Shown: positions 9,559-20,093, counted from the stretch's first letter. The stretch is 58,135 nt of DNA from Gallionella sp. (GCA_028688275.1 JAQTYN010000019.1:1-58135), one strand, 5' to 3'. A program made the numbers and translations. Notes: generated by a model from the sequence alone, not told the origin.

Positions 9559-10197
9559 TTACGCCACCAACCAAGGTTGTGCAGCATGGCGTTTAGCTTC
9601 AAACGCTTGAATTTCAGCCACATGTTGCAGCGTCAGGCCAATATCATCTAGACCGTTGAGCAAGCAATGTTTGCGGAAAGCATCGACTTCAAAGGCGTAG
9701 ACCATGCCATCAGGTAAGGTGATGGCTTGATTTTCCAAATCAACCGTCAATTTAAAATCATCTTTGGCTGCAATGGCTTTAAATAAAGTATCGACTTTGT
9801 CCGCGTCCAAGCGTATCGGCAACAATCCGTTCTTAAAACAATTGTTGAAGAAAATGTCGGCAAAGGTGGGCGCGATAATGACGCGGAAGCCATAGTCTTC
9901 TAATGCCCACGGTGCGTGTTCACGCGATGAGCCGCAGCCAAAATTTTCGCGCGCCAATAAAATTTGTGCACCTTGGAAGCGCGGTTGGTTCAGGACAAAA
10001 TCAGGGTTCAACGGGCGGACGCTGTTGTCCATACCAGGTTCGCCGTGATCCAAATAACGCCATTCATCAAAGGCATTCGGACCAAATCCTGCGCGCTGGA
10101 TGGATTTCAAAAACTGTTTGGGGATAATCGCGTCGGTATCGACGTTAGCGCGATCCAAGGGTGTCACCACGCTATTTAACTGGGTAAATTTACGCAT
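9559..10197 (-). CDS. leuD: 3-isopropylmalate dehydratase small subunit
   Basis: A 212-residue subunit that pairs with LeuC to isomerise 2- to 3-isopropylmalate. Hallmarks are [20 protein letters not shown] near the N-terminus and [15 protein letters not shown] at about residues 85-100. The length is normal. Its start lies 2 bases after the stop of the small lipoprotein gene, indicating one operon with leuC. Confidence 0.97.
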   Translation of the reverse strand: MRKFTQLNSVVTPLDRANVDTDAIIPKQFLKSIQRAGFGPNAFDEWRYLDHGEPGMDNSVRPLNPDFVLNQPRFQGAQILLARENFGCGSSREHAPWALEDYGFRVIIAPTFADIFFNNCFKNGLLPIRLDADKVDTLFKAIAAKDDFKLTVDLENQAITLPDGMVYAFEVDAFRKHCLLNGLDDIGLTLQHVAEIQAFEAKRHAAQPWLVA

Positions 10198-10199
10198 AA

Positions 10200-10319
10200 T
10201 TATTTGGCAGCCTTTTCCAATTTGTGACCGCCTTTTTGGATGTCTTTGCCTAATCCTTCAATGGTGTTGCAGCCTGTTATCAGGGCAATTACGATGATTA
10301 CAAAAGAGATTTTTTTCAT
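10200..10319 (-). CDS. Entericidin-like small lipoprotein
   Basis: A 39-residue protein too short for most gene callers. It starts [20 protein letters not shown]: a basic n-region, a hydrophobic core and a lipobox (ITGC) giving a mature lipoprotein of about 23 residues. The mature part carries [17 protein letters not shown], which matches the entericidin A/B family, small cell-envelope lipoproteins linked in enterobacteria to stress-induced lysis. It lies between leuC and leuD with gaps of 11 and 2 bases, so it is transcribed with leucine genes. Why it sits there is unclear; the same placement is, to my knowledge, seen in other proteobacteria. Confidence 0.85.
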   Translation of the reverse strand: MKKISFVIIVIALITGCNTIEGLGKDIQKGGHKLEKAAK

Positions 10320-10330
10320 GTTCATTCCTT

Positions 10331-11734
10331 TTACAGCTTGCTCACGTCAACAAAGTGACCCGCAATTGCCGCAGCTGCGGCCATGGCGGGGCTGACCAGA
10401 TGGGTGCGCCCGCCTTGACCTTGGCGACCTTCAAAATTGCGGTTGGAAGTGGAGGCGCAACGTTCGCCAGGATTGAGGCGATCATCGTTCATTGCCAAGC
10501 ACATCGAGCAACCTGCGTCGCGCCATTCAAAACCCGCCGCGATAAAAATTTTGTCCAGTCCTTCGGCTTCGGCTTGCGCTTTCACCAAACCCGATCCTGG
10601 TACGACCAATGCCAATTTGACATTGCTTGCCACGGTTTTGCCTTGTGCCACGACTGCCGCAGCCCGCAAATCTTCGATGCGCGAGTTGGTACAAGAGCCG
10701 ATAAACACTTTGTCGATTTGAATCGCAGTGATGGGGGTGTTGGCTTCCAAACCCATATAGCGCAAGGCGCGTTCTGCGCCTTCGCGTTTGACTGGGTCTG
10801 TCATATCGGCTGGATTTGGCACGCTGCCATCCACCGAAACCACCATTTCAGGCGATGTTCCCCATGTCACTTGTGGTTTGATGTCGGTTGCATCCAATTC
10901 CACCACGGCATCAAACACCGCGCCAGCATCGCTGTGCAACGTATTCCAATACGCCACAGCTTGTTCCCATACGTCAGCTTTCGGCGCGTAAGGACGACCT
11001 TTTAAGTAGTCAATCGTGGTTTGATCCGCAGCCACCAAGCCCGCGCGTGCGCCGCCTTCAATCGCCATATTGCACAAGGTCATACGGCCTTCCATGCTTA
11101 AGCCGCGAATCGCGCTACCCGCGAACTCAATCGCAAATCCTGTTCCACCCGCTGTGCCGATTTTGCCGATAATGGCGAGAGCCACATCTTTTGCGGTCAC
11201 GCCTTTGCCCAACAGACCTTCTACCTTGACCAACATGGCTTTGGATTTTTTTGCCACCAAGCATTGCGTCGCCATAACGTGTTCGACTTCGGATGTGCCG
11301 ATGCCATGCGCTAAAGCGGCAAATGCGCCGTGAGTACTGGTATGCGAATCACCGCAGACCACGGTCATGCCTGGCAGTGTCGCGCCTTGTTCAGGACCAA
11401 CGACATGGACAATCCCTTGACGCACATCGGACATTTTGAATTCGTTCACGCCAAAATCGGCGCAGTTTTTATCCAGCGTTTCGACTTGCAAGCGGGCGAT
11501 CGGGTCGGTGATACCTTGATCGCGCCCTGTGGTGGGGACGTTATGATCCGCAACCGCCATAATAGAAGCTACGCGCCATAATTTGCGTCCCGCCAGCTTT
11601 AGTCCCTCAAAGGCTTGTGGGCTGGTCACTTCATGGACTAAATGACGATCAATGTAAATCAATGCCGTGCCGTCGGCATCTTGCCGTACCACATGAGCAT
11701 GCCAAAGTTTGTCGTAAAGAGTTTGCGCGTTCAT
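10331..11734 (-). CDS. leuC: 3-isopropylmalate dehydratase large subunit
   Basis: A 467-residue aconitase-family subunit with a [4Fe-4S] cluster. It carries [20 protein letters not shown] (about 130-150), GSCTNSR (about 346) and [11 protein letters not shown] (about 405-415), supplying the cluster cysteines. It is the promoter-proximal gene of leuC-lipoprotein-leuD-leuB-asd. A -10-like CATAAT lies about 30 bases upstream of the ATG on the minus strand, but the -35 is weak. Confidence 0.97.
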   Translation of the reverse strand: MNAQTLYDKLWHAHVVRQDADGTALIYIDRHLVHEVTSPQAFEGLKLAGRKLWRVASIMAVADHNVPTTGRDQGITDPIARLQVETLDKNCADFGVNEFKMSDVRQGIVHVVGPEQGATLPGMTVVCGDSHTSTHGAFAALAHGIGTSEVEHVMATQCLVAKKSKAMLVKVEGLLGKGVTAKDVALAIIGKIGTAGGTGFAIEFAGSAIRGLSMEGRMTLCNMAIEGGARAGLVAADQTTIDYLKGRPYAPKADVWEQAVAYWNTLHSDAGAVFDAVVELDATDIKPQVTWGTSPEMVVSVDGSVPNPADMTDPVKREGAERALRYMGLEANTPITAIQIDKVFIGSCTNSRIEDLRAAAVVAQGKTVASNVKLALVVPGSGLVKAQAEAEGLDKIFIAAGFEWRDAGCSMCLAMNDDRLNPGERCASTSNRNFEGRQGQGGRTHLVSPAMAAAAAIAGHFVDVSKL

Positions 11735-11937
11735 AAATAGTGTGCATTTTTAAGAGCGCGGGATTATGCCATAAGCCACGGCACTTGGCAGCCTTCGCGT
11801 GTTGCTATTGCGAACAATGTTCTACAATTTTTTGCTGGGGGGCTTTTATGGTCTCTTTGTGATTTTTAGCACATACAAACATATATATTTAAACTATCTT
11901 TCACTTCCTCGTTAAAATCTTATTAAGGAAATGAATT

Positions 11938-12402
11938 ATGGAAGCAAATAAATTGGCATTGGCAGCTTTAATACTTTGGGTGTTAACCGTGGCTATTTTT
12001 GCGTGGTTTTTTGTACGTGGCAATACAACCGCAGGTACGGATGGTAGAACAGCCATCGTATTGCAAACTGCTGAGCGTGATTTAGTGCTTTCTGAAATGC
12101 GTGGACTGCTATCGTCCACCCAAGCCGTGCTTGATGGTGTGAATTCGGGTGATATGAAACAAGTTGCACAAGCAGCACGTTTGGCGGGCATGGCAGGTGC
12201 TGCAGATGTCAATCCCGCGTTGATGGCGAAATTGCCCTTGGATTTCAAATCATTGGGCATGAGCGTGCATCATGAGATGGATGACATTGCAGCAGCGGCT
12301 GATGCTGGCAAACCAGCACCTGAAATTTTGAAAATGGTCTCGAATACGCTGACCAAATGCGTCGCTTGTCATTCCGCCTGGCAGCTTAAAGCGAGCAACT
12401 AA
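11938..12402 (+). CDS. Membrane-anchored c-type cytochrome, cytochrome c'-like
   Basis: A 154-residue protein with one N-terminal membrane helix (about residues 6-26) and a haem-binding CVACH near the C-terminus (about 142-146). One CXXCH close to the C-terminus after a helical domain is the arrangement of cytochrome c' and related four-helix cytochromes, although this one keeps an uncleaved anchor. It probably faces the periplasm. AAGGAAAT precedes the ATG at 11938. It is monocistronic: the next gene is convergent. Confidence 0.7.
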   Translation: MEANKLALAALILWVLTVAIFAWFFVRGNTTAGTDGRTAIVLQTAERDLVLSEMRGLLSSTQAVLDGVNSGDMKQVAQAARLAGMAGAADVNPALMAKLPLDFKSLGMSVHHEMDDIAAAADAGKPAPEILKMVSNTLTKCVACHSAWQLKASN

Positions 12403-12436
12403 AGGGGAAGACGTAGGCAACACGGCCATTATGAAA

Positions 12437-12461
12437 AAGGCGTAACATAATGTTGCGCCTT
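12437..12461 (-). terminator. Terminator of mipA
   Basis: A 12-base-pair stem with one mismatch pairs AAGGCGTAACAT (12437-12448) with ATGTTGCGCCTT (12450-12461). On the minus strand the stem is followed by TTTCAT after the final TT, giving a U-tract. It may also stop the convergent cytochrome transcript. Confidence 0.7.
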
Positions 12462-12491
12462 GGCTAGCGGGAGTTCTAATAGGGAACGCGC

Positions 12492-13250
12492 TTAGAAATG
12501 GTACCCCACCACAAAACTCAAACTATTTGCCGAGCGACGCATGGTCAACGGGCTATTTTGCGCGCTACCTGACAGTTGCTTCACTGTGATGCCCGCGTTG
12601 CTAAACCATGCTTTGGAATAGTTATGCGTCCAGTTCACTTTTGCCGCGTAATCCTTTATGCCAGAACTTGCATTAAATGCCGTCAACACACCACCCGATG
12701 CAGCCGCTTGCGCTGCCGTTACGCCAAAATAAGTTTGCATATATTTGTTATTCGCCCAGTTCACATCCACACCAGCGCGTAGCTGATCGACTGCGGACAA
12801 GCGGGTTTCATAACCTGCCCCCAGTTCTAAACGTGTGCCGTGTGAGCTGGCGGCGAGGCTGGAATTCACATACCAAGGCGAGAAGCGCGCATTCAAAAAT
12901 CCGCCCAACTCGCCCGTTGTACCAATATCTCCCATGCCGTTCAAATGTGCATCCGCATTTTGGCGACGATAGGGTGCTAAGGTCAGGCGTAAGCCATATT
13001 GCAAGTTTTTGTCATCCGAAAAATCATAGCCGATGCCGCGTGTTGTGCCCGCGAAGAAATGACCATTTTGGACGTTAATCAAGGGGATAAAGCGCAAGCG
13101 ATTAGTCGCAGAACCCTCATAACGTGGGGCTGACGCGATACCGCCACCTAGCACAACGTTCCAGTCAGACTGTTCGCCAGTGGCATTGTCTTCCGCAAAG
13201 GCGACTTGACATAACAAGGAGGAGGCGATGAGTAAGGCCAGTTTTTTCAT
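12492..13250 (-). CDS. MipA/OmpV-family outer-membrane protein
   Basis: A 252-residue protein with a cleavable signal peptide (MKKLALLIASSLLCQVAFA). The mature part starts with WNVVLGGGIASAPRYEGS, the conserved opening of the MipA/OmpV family, and ends in SFVVGYHF with a terminal aromatic residue as expected for a beta-barrel recognised by the BAM complex. MipA in E. coli is a scaffold for murein enzymes; OmpV-type members act as porins, so the role is not fixed by sequence. The start at 13250 is chosen by the signal peptide; a longer open frame upstream is not supported. Confidence 0.88.
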   Translation of the reverse strand: MKKLALLIASSLLCQVAFAEDNATGEQSDWNVVLGGGIASAPRYEGSATNRLRFIPLINVQNGHFFAGTTRGIGYDFSDDKNLQYGLRLTLAPYRRQNADAHLNGMGDIGTTGELGGFLNARFSPWYVNSSLAASSHGTRLELGAGYETRLSAVDQLRAGVDVNWANNKYMQTYFGVTAAQAAASGGVLTAFNASSGIKDYAAKVNWTHNYSKAWFSNAGITVKQLSGSAQNSPLTMRRSANSLSFVVGYHF

Positions 13251-13568
13251 GATTAACTTTCTAAGAAATAAAATGTGTCGCCACAAGAGTGGCGAGCGCG
13301 ATTGGATTATAGTTGAGGAAAAAAGTTCAGTTTCAACGCGGTGCGTGTGCCTAAAATTTGCCCTCAATGTTGCAAGTCGATATCAAATAAATGGCGACTT
13401 AAGTGTTTATTATGGACTGCATATCCTGTCAGTTTTCAATCACCAAACTTGGCAAGCGGTATTTGTATCACGAATGTCATCAGAAAAATAATCACTTAAG
13501 CAAGCGAGGAAGACTACTTGTTTAGTCCCTTTATTAAGAGGTGTGCTATATACCGAACTTAAGGAGGA

Positions 13569-13749
13569 AAAGAGATTGGCTAGGAATTTGGCGTGCATCC
13601 GACGCAAGTTGGTCTGTGGAAGCGCGAACTGCAAGAACAGGCCGCTAGTCTGTTTGATGTCAAACGCGGTCCCAAACCTGCCGACCCGTCTGCCAGTCCA
13701 GAGCGACTGTATTCCGAAATTGGCAGACTCAAAATGGAACTCGACCAGC
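13569..13749 (+). pseudogene. IS3-family transposase OrfA fragment
   Basis: The frame encodes EFGVHPTQVGLWKREL, then AASLFDVKRGPKPADP and SPERLYSEIGRLKMELD. This is the helix-turn-helix and leucine-zipper part of IS3-family OrfA. The start of orfA is missing (a TAG lies just upstream in frame), the 3' end diverges after MELD, and no orfB follows. It is a decayed insertion-sequence relic. Confidence 0.85.
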
Positions 13750-13904
13750 TGCATGAAATAGGCGACCCTCTTAAGCTCGACACATTATTGTCTTGACCGA
13801 GGGCCACTTTAGCGCAGGATTTTGTGATGTATGACGGGTTAAAGGTGGAAAATTGGTTTGAGGCGTGAGTGTGGGGCTTGCAATCAAATGATTGGAGGTT
13901 GTTT

Positions 13905-13945
13905 AAATCCATTTATCCTTCGACAAGCTCAGGACGAACGGATTT
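13905..13945 (+). repeat. 41-base REP-like element
   Basis: It begins AAATCC and ends GGATTT, with the core CTTCGACAAGCTCAGGACGA. The same design is at 51843-51883 (inverted) and 54013-54053. It ends 7 bases before the stop codon of the EamA gene, next to that gene's 3' end. Confidence 0.85.
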
Positions 13946-13952
13946 CAAAGGT

Positions 13953-14855
13953 TCAGGAAGAATGGATTGAATCAGGGTTTCCTTCGCTATATAACTTCCC
14001 CGACAGCAAACTGGCGGATACGATTAGCATAGCACCCATCCAATCTCGCCATTCCATGGCTTCGCCTGCCAAAAAATATGAGGCGGTGGCAGCTGCGACC
14101 AGTTCAAATAAAAACAATAACATCGCACGATTGGCGGGAAGGTGGGTCACGCCGTATTGCACGGCAAAGCTGACGGCGAATAGGGTTATGCCTAATAAGA
14201 GTAGCACGCTGGCGATGCCCAGGTCGATGATCGCCCATTGTTGCGCGATGCCCCCTTGCCAGTACAATAAGGGCGCGGTCAGTAGTGCTGTGCCAATCCA
14301 GATGCTGTAGGCTTTGGCTTCGACGCTCAGATGCGCGGCGCGTAGTGAGACAACATTGGACAGTGCGAATCCCATGCCCGCTGACAATCCCAACCATTCG
14401 GATAAATTTTGCGGGAGCGGTAGTCCTTGTTGTGGTTGCCATAGCATGACGATTGCGCCGCTCAACGACAACGCCATGACTAAGTAGCCATAACGATTTA
14501 ATTTTTCATTTAAGATCCAATAGGAAAACAAGATGGTCCAAAGCGGGGCGAGGTAAAACAACAGCAAAACCCGCATCACATCGCCATGTAGCATTGCCAG
14601 TACATAGCCAAAGTTTGCCCAACCTGCACTCAGTACCAGCAAAGTTGACCACCAGCCCGCTCTTGGCATTTCACGCCAGACCTTGGGCAACCAAAATATG
14701 CCGAATACCATCGCCAATACATAAGTGATCAGCGTCGCCAAGCTGCCCGATATGCCTATGGATTGCAATTCACGGTAGGGATACCAGATCAGTCCCCATA
14801 CCAGCGCACCGCTTAATATGCCTGCAATGGGCATGATTTGTTTTGATTTTTGCAT
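13953..14855 (-). CDS. EamA/DMT-family transporter
   Basis: A 300-residue inner-membrane protein with about ten hydrophobic helices in two EamA repeats, e.g. GALVWGLIWYPYREL near the N-terminus and FLFELVAAATASYFLAGE in the second repeat. The family exports or imports small metabolites; the substrate cannot be told from sequence. The last ten residues (GNPDSIHSS region) are encoded by repeat-derived DNA, so the native C-terminus may have been replaced. M1 and M8 are both possible starts. Confidence 0.85.
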   Translation of the reverse strand: MQKSKQIMPIAGILSGALVWGLIWYPYRELQSIGISGSLATLITYVLAMVFGIFWLPKVWREMPRAGWWSTLLVLSAGWANFGYVLAMLHGDVMRVLLLFYLAPLWTILFSYWILNEKLNRYGYLVMALSLSGAIVMLWQPQQGLPLPQNLSEWLGLSAGMGFALSNVVSLRAAHLSVEAKAYSIWIGTALLTAPLLYWQGGIAQQWAIIDLGIASVLLLLGITLFAVSFAVQYGVTHLPANRAMLLFLFELVAAATASYFLAGEAMEWRDWMGAMLIVSASLLSGKLYSEGNPDSIHSS

Positions 14856-14974
14856 GTTTTAACAGCCGAGAAATGTGAAATGGGCGGGGGGATAAAAGTT
14901 TATGGGTAAAACATGATGGCAATCAACCTTGCCATACACTTCCTCGATCGCCAGAGGGAGAGGGTACATTTCAC

Positions 14975-15002
14975 TTTTCACCTTTCACCATCCCTATATA
15001 AT
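14975..15002 (+). promoter_or_regulatory. Sigma-70-type promoter of dapC
   Basis: TTTTCA (14975-14980), a 16-base spacer and a perfect TATAAT (14997-15002), followed by GCGCGC. Transcription would begin near 15009, which places the upstream in-frame ATG at 15001 outside the message and supports the dapC start at 15034. Confidence 0.55.
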
Positions 15003-15033
15003 GCGCGCTGATTTTTTGCTTAAATTTCCCACT

Positions 15034-16230
15034 ATGAATCCAGATTTAAACCGACTTCAGCCTTATCCTTTTCAAAAACTTGCCGCGTTGTTTAGTGGCG
15101 TGGTGCCGAATCCAGCTTATACACCGATACGCTTGTCCATCGGCGAACCAAAACATGCAACCCCTGCGTTTATCCGCGAGGCATTGATTGCGGGGCTGGA
15201 TGGATTGGCGAATTATCCCACAACCGCAGGCAGTGACGCATTACGCAGTGCAATTGCCGAGTGGGTGGCGCGCCGTTATGACTTGCCCGCGCTGAATCCC
15301 AAAACCCAAGTGCTGCCCATTAACGGTAGTCGTGAAGCCTTATTCGCCTTTGCTCAAGCCGTGATTGACCGCACCCGCCCTGAAGCGGCGGTGATCTGCC
15401 CCAATCCGTTTTACCAAATTTACGAAGGTGCGGCATTTTTGGCGGGTGCAACCCCTTATTTTTTAAATAACTTACCCGAAGATCATTACGCGCTGCATTT
15501 TAATGAATTACCTGAATCGGTCTGGGCGCGTACCCAATTGATTTACGTTTGCTCCCCTGGCAACCCCACAGGACGGGTGATGCCCCTGTCGGAATGGCAA
15601 ACCTTGTTTGACTTGTCGGATCGCTATGGCTTTGTGATTGCCTCGGACGAATGCTATTCAGAAATTTATTTTGACGAAAAACCGCTGGGCGGCTTGCAAG
15701 CGGCGCAGTTGCTGGGACGCACAGATTATAAAAATTTGCTGATGTTCTCTAGTCTATCCAAACGCTCCAATGTACCAGGGATGCGTTCTGGCTTCGTGGC
15801 GGGTGACGCGTATCTAGTCGAAAAGTTTGCGCTATATCGCACCTACCACGGTTCGGCAATGAATCCTGCCATTCAAACTGCTAGTATCGCGGCGTGGAAT
15901 GACGAAGCGCACGTCATAGAAAACCGCCGTTTATATGCCGAGAAATTTGCTCAAGTCGTCGAGATTTTAAAGCCCGTCCTTCCCGTAGAATTGCCCGATG
16001 CAGGCTTTTACCTGTGGATCAAAACGCCGATTCCTGACACGGACTTCGCGCAACGCTTGTACCGCGATTACAACGTGACAGTTTTGCCAGGGAGTTATTT
16101 GGCGCGTGAAGCGCAAGGCATCAATGCGGGCGAACACTTTGTGCGCTTGGCGTTGGTGGCAAGTACAGATGAAACGGTGGAAGGCGCGAAACGGATTGCC
16201 GCTTTTGTGCGAGGACTAAGCTGCGCGTAG
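15034..16230 (+). CDS. dapC: Succinyldiaminopimelate transaminase
   Basis: A 398-residue PLP-dependent class I aminotransferase. The N-terminus MNPDLNRLQPYPFQKLAAL is characteristic of proteobacterial DapC, which transfers an amino group from glutamate to N-succinyl-2-amino-6-ketopimelate in lysine and peptidoglycan synthesis. CSPGNPTGRV, the SDECYSEIYFD segment and the PLP-lysine motif SSLSKRSN are present. The start at 15034 agrees with the promoter position, although the ribosome-binding site is weak. Confidence 0.93.
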   Translation: MNPDLNRLQPYPFQKLAALFSGVVPNPAYTPIRLSIGEPKHATPAFIREALIAGLDGLANYPTTAGSDALRSAIAEWVARRYDLPALNPKTQVLPINGSREALFAFAQAVIDRTRPEAAVICPNPFYQIYEGAAFLAGATPYFLNNLPEDHYALHFNELPESVWARTQLIYVCSPGNPTGRVMPLSEWQTLFDLSDRYGFVIASDECYSEIYFDEKPLGGLQAAQLLGRTDYKNLLMFSSLSKRSNVPGMRSGFVAGDAYLVEKFALYRTYHGSAMNPAIQTASIAAWNDEAHVIENRRLYAEKFAQVVEILKPVLPVELPDAGFYLWIKTPIPDTDFAQRLYRDYNVTVLPGSYLAREAQGINAGEHFVRLALVASTDETVEGAKRIAAFVRGLSCA

Positions 16231-16495
16231 TCTTGATGGCTGGATTTCTACGGCAATGGCGACGATTCGCATCGACAGAGCAAAAAGCAAAACCTCTCAC
16301 TTCATCATTCCCGCATAGGCGGGATCCCCTCTCCCCCGTAAACGGGCGAGGGGAGTTACGTCAAATCAGCATATAGATTGCTTTACCATCATCTCTTAGC
16401 GTGAAAGGTGAAAAGTGAAACAAACCGTTGCGCTGCCACTCGTTTCACCTTTCACCAAGCTGCGCAGCAGCACATCACCCTTCAAGCATTCTCCT
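16231..16495. repeat. Repeat-filled spacer between dapC and draT
   Basis: No gene is seen. It contains a CCCGCATAGGCGGGAT hairpin, a CCCCTCTCCC/GGGCGAGGGG unit like those at 8340 and 29771, and an inverted pair of GTGAAAGGTGAAAAGTGAAA (from about 16400) with TTTCACCTTTCAC. Transcripts of dapC and draT converge here. Confidence 0.6.
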
Positions 16496-17389
16496 TCACT
16501 CCTCCACTAAAAACACGCCACCAATCACCGTATATTCTTCTTCGCCTTGCAACAAATTCGGTAGTAGCGCGGGGTAGCAGAAAATTTTGCTGATGGGGAC
16601 TTGGGTGGTGAGGATGTGGTCGCCGAATTCGTCGGCGCGCTCGCGGTTGGCAGTAAAGGAGTTGAGGTTGTTGAACAGGACGATGCGGGATTTTTTGTCG
16701 GGCTGGGCGAGGGTTTCGTGTTCGTCTAGGCGGTTAGTGCCGCGATACAGCGTGAAATGGGTGCGTTGTGGGTATTGGCGGGCGAGTTCGTATTGGCAAT
16801 AGGTATAGAGCAAATCCAGTTGTGCTTCGAGTCCATTCGTGCCGTATAGCGCGGTGGCGCGCATTTCTAAATAATGGCGATAGGTGTCGCCAGAAAAATC
16901 GCGGATAGGCGCGCCGTGGTAACGGGGCAATAGCCCAAAGCGCGATTCCACCCAACCCTTAAGTGCTGCGCCTTCGCGCCCATCTGAATCAAAACTCCAG
17001 CCACGCACCATGCGTAAATAGTCGGCTTTGTTGCGTTTGTGACGTGTGCGGGATGAAAAGCCAGCTTGTTCGGGTTGGTCTAAATAAAACGCGGCGTTGA
17101 GGTGCAGGGTAAAGGCTAGGGCGCGTTCGCTGGGTTGGTCGATTTGATCGAGAAGTTGAAACAAGCCGCGATGGAATTGTGTGACACCGTCTAAGGCGAG
17201 GGGAATAGGGTGTTGTTGAAAGCGTAGGCTACCTAATAGGACGGCGGGGAGGTTGCAGCGATTGATTGGCAGCCGTGCCCAACGTGGTAGTACAGGCGAT
17301 AAATTTGTCGCCAGTCCGACAATGTCCTCGTTGTTGTTGTGTGTTGAATCCGCCAATGGTTCGGAGGTGTAAATTATTTGTTGTTTCAT
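16496..17389 (-). CDS. draT: Dinitrogenase-reductase ADP-ribosyltransferase DraT
   Basis: A 297-residue enzyme that ADP-ribosylates the nitrogenase Fe protein and switches nitrogenase off when ammonium appears or energy falls. It shows the R-S-E arrangement of ADP-ribosyltransferases: FTLYRGTNRL (Arg), NNLNSFTANRERADEFG (Ser) and QGEEEYTVIGG (Glu). Its length matches DraT. The ATG at 17389 is chosen because residues upstream lie in the nifH promoter region. It is divergent from nifH with 109 bases between, as in other diazotrophs. The usual partner DraG, which removes the ADP-ribose, is not next to it or elsewhere in the window. Confidence 0.95.
   Translation of the reverse strand: MKQQIIYTSEPLADSTHNNNEDIVGLATNLSPVLPRWARLPINRCNLPAVLLGSLRFQQHPIPLALDGVTQFHRGLFQLLDQIDQPSERALAFTLHLNAAFYLDQPEQAGFSSRTRHKRNKADYLRMVRGWSFDSDGREGAALKGWVESRFGLLPRYHGAPIRDFSGDTYRHYLEMRATALYGTNGLEAQLDLLYTYCQYELARQYPQRTHFTLYRGTNRLDEHETLAQPDKKSRIVLFNNLNSFTANRERADEFGDHILTTQVPISKIFCYPALLPNLLQGEEEYTVIGGVFLVEE
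17306..17321 (+). promoter_or_regulatory. NifA-type upstream activator site
   Basis: A TGT-N10-ACA sequence, the consensus NifA binding site, lying about 100 bases upstream of the nifH -24 element and inside the draT coding region. The position suits enhancer-type activation of a sigma-54 promoter. Confidence 0.65.
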
Positions 17390-17417
17390 TTCATATGGTT
17401 GCTTGTTTTTTAAAGCG

Positions 17418-17432
17418 TGGCACGCAGTTTGC
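17418..17432 (+). promoter_or_regulatory. Sigma-54 (-24/-12) promoter of nifH
   Basis: TGGCAC-N5-TTGC with the invariant GG and GC at the correct spacing. The start site is expected near 17444, about 55 bases before the nifH ATG. With the upstream TGT-N10-ACA site it indicates RpoN/NifA control of the nif operon. Confidence 0.9.
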
Positions 17433-17489
17433 GATGTATAGGGTGCGAGCAACAAGTTTTTTAATCGCATTTCTTTTTGCAACTCTTAG

Positions 17490-18380
<891 letters not shown>

Positions 18381-18384
18381 TAAA

Positions 18385-18470
18385 TGTAGGTTGGGTCAGT
18401 CCTAAGGGCGCACCCAACATCATTTGAAGAGTTGTTGGGTTACGCGGTGAAGTCGCTAACCCAACCTACA
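18385..18470. repeat. Palindromic repeat between nifH and nifD
   Basis: TGTAGGTTGGG (18385-18395) is matched by CCCAACCTACA (18460-18470), with inner copies CACCCAAC and GTTGGGTTA. The transcript would fold into a long hairpin just after the nifH stop. A relative with GTTGGG/CCCAACCTAC arms is at about 57000-57085. Confidence 0.85.
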
Positions 18471-18520
18471 TCGAACCCTAGAGGACTCCACATATTGGTG
18501 GGTCATTAAAGGAGAATGAA

Positions 18521-19996
18521 ATGTCTGCATTAACACGCGAAGAAACCGAAGCACTGATCCAAGAGGTGCTTGAGGTTTATCCAGAAAAAGCCAAGAAAGA
18601 TCGCGCCAAACATTTGGCTGTTAACGATCAATCTATCGAACAATCCAAAAAATGTATCACCTCCAACCGTAAGTCCTTGCCAGGCGTGATGACGATTCGT
18701 GGTTGCGCATACGCAGGCTCTAAAGGCGTGGTGTGGGGTCCGATCAAGGACATGATCCACATTTCTCATGGCCCAGTGGGCTGTGGTCAATACTCCCGCG
18801 CGGGTCGTCGTAATTATTATGTCGGTACGACAGGGGTCAATACATTCGGCACAATGAACTTCACTTCCGACTTTCAGGAAAAAGACATTGTGTTCGGCGG
18901 CGATAAAAAGCTTGCCAAACTGATCGGCGAAATCGAACAACTGTTCCCGCTGAACAAAGGTATTTCGGTGCAATCCGAGTGCCCAATTGGGCTGATCGGT
19001 GATGACATCGAAGCGGTATCCAAGAAGGCGGCCGCAGAATTTAACAAACCCGTCGTGCCTGTGCGCTGCGAAGGTTTCCGTGGGGTGTCACAATCACTCG
19101 GTCACCATATCGCCAATGACGCGATTCGCGATTGGGTATTGCCACGCCGTGAAGGCAAGGCATTTGAAGGCACACCTTACGATGTCGCTGTAATCGGCGA
19201 TTACAACATCGGCGGTGACGCATGGTCTTCCCGTATTTTGTTGGAAGAAATGGGTCTGCGCGTCGTGGCTCAATGGTCTGGCGACGGTACGATTGCTGAA
19301 ATGGAAAAGACCCCTTACGTTAAGGTCAATCTGATTCACTGCTATCGTTCAATGAACTACATTGCCCGTCACATGGAAGAAAAGTACAGCATTCCTTGGA
19401 TGGAATACAACTTCTTCGGTCCAACCAAAGTTGCTGAATCCTTGCGTGCAATTGCTGCATTGTTCGACGACAAAATCAAGGAAGGTGCAGAACGCGTGAT
19501 CGCGAAGTACCAACCTTTGATGCAAGCGGTGATCGATAAGTACAAACCACGTCTGGAAGGCAAACGCGTCATGTTGTACGTCGGCGGTTTACGTCCACGT
19601 CACGTGATCGGTGCTTATGAAGATTTGGGCATGGAAGTGGTGGGTACTGGGTATGAATTCGGTCATAACGACGATTACGACCGCACCATCAAAGACATGG
19701 GCAATGCCACTTTGATTTATGACGATGTGACAGGCTTTGAATTTGAAGAGTTTGTGAAACGCGTCAAACCAGACTTGGTCGGCTCAGGTATTAAAGAAAA
19801 GTTCATCTTCCAAAAGATGGGCGTTCCTTTCCGCCAAATGCACTCTTGGGATTATTCTGGTCCTTACCACGGCTATGACGGTTTTGCCATCTTCGCCCGC
19901 GATATGGATATGACCTTGAACAACCCATGCTGGAGCAAGATCACTGCCCCATGGTTGAAGCAAGCTGAACCAGAAGCAGCAAAAAAAGCGGCGTAA
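18521..19996 (+). CDS. nifD: Nitrogenase MoFe protein alpha chain NifD
   Basis: A 491-residue subunit that holds the FeMo cofactor where nitrogen is reduced. P-cluster ligands are at Cys62, Cys88 and Cys154, the same positions as in Azotobacter. The cofactor cysteine is in [14 protein letters not shown] and the cofactor histidine in [19 protein letters not shown]. These residues mark a molybdenum nitrogenase rather than VnfD or AnfD. AAAGGAGA lies at a good distance from the ATG. Confidence 0.99.
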   Translation: MSALTREETEALIQEVLEVYPEKAKKDRAKHLAVNDQSIEQSKKCITSNRKSLPGVMTIRGCAYAGSKGVVWGPIKDMIHISHGPVGCGQYSRAGRRNYYVGTTGVNTFGTMNFTSDFQEKDIVFGGDKKLAKLIGEIEQLFPLNKGISVQSECPIGLIGDDIEAVSKKAAAEFNKPVVPVRCEGFRGVSQSLGHHIANDAIRDWVLPRREGKAFEGTPYDVAVIGDYNIGGDAWSSRILLEEMGLRVVAQWSGDGTIAEMEKTPYVKVNLIHCYRSMNYIARHMEEKYSIPWMEYNFFGPTKVAESLRAIAALFDDKIKEGAERVIAKYQPLMQAVIDKYKPRLEGKRVMLYVGGLRPRHVIGAYEDLGMEVVGTGYEFGHNDDYDRTIKDMGNATLIYDDVTGFEFEEFVKRVKPDLVGSGIKEKFIFQKMGVPFRQMHSWDYSGPYHGYDGFAIFARDMDMTLNNPCWSKITAPWLKQAEPEAAKKAA

Positions 19997-20093
19997 TTGT
20001 AGGGTAAACCTATGAAAAGGGCGGTGGCAACGCCGTCCATCCATCAATCTGTGCTGGCATCTGCATATGAGCAGTGCGGCTAAGGAGATAAAA

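Noticed and set aside
10355..11005. 216-codon plus-strand ORF opposite leuC
   Set aside because: It is His/Cys-rich antisense of a conserved gene.
14913..14935. TGGCAA...CTTGC as a sigma-54 promoter
   Set aside because: The GG to GC spacing is one base too long.
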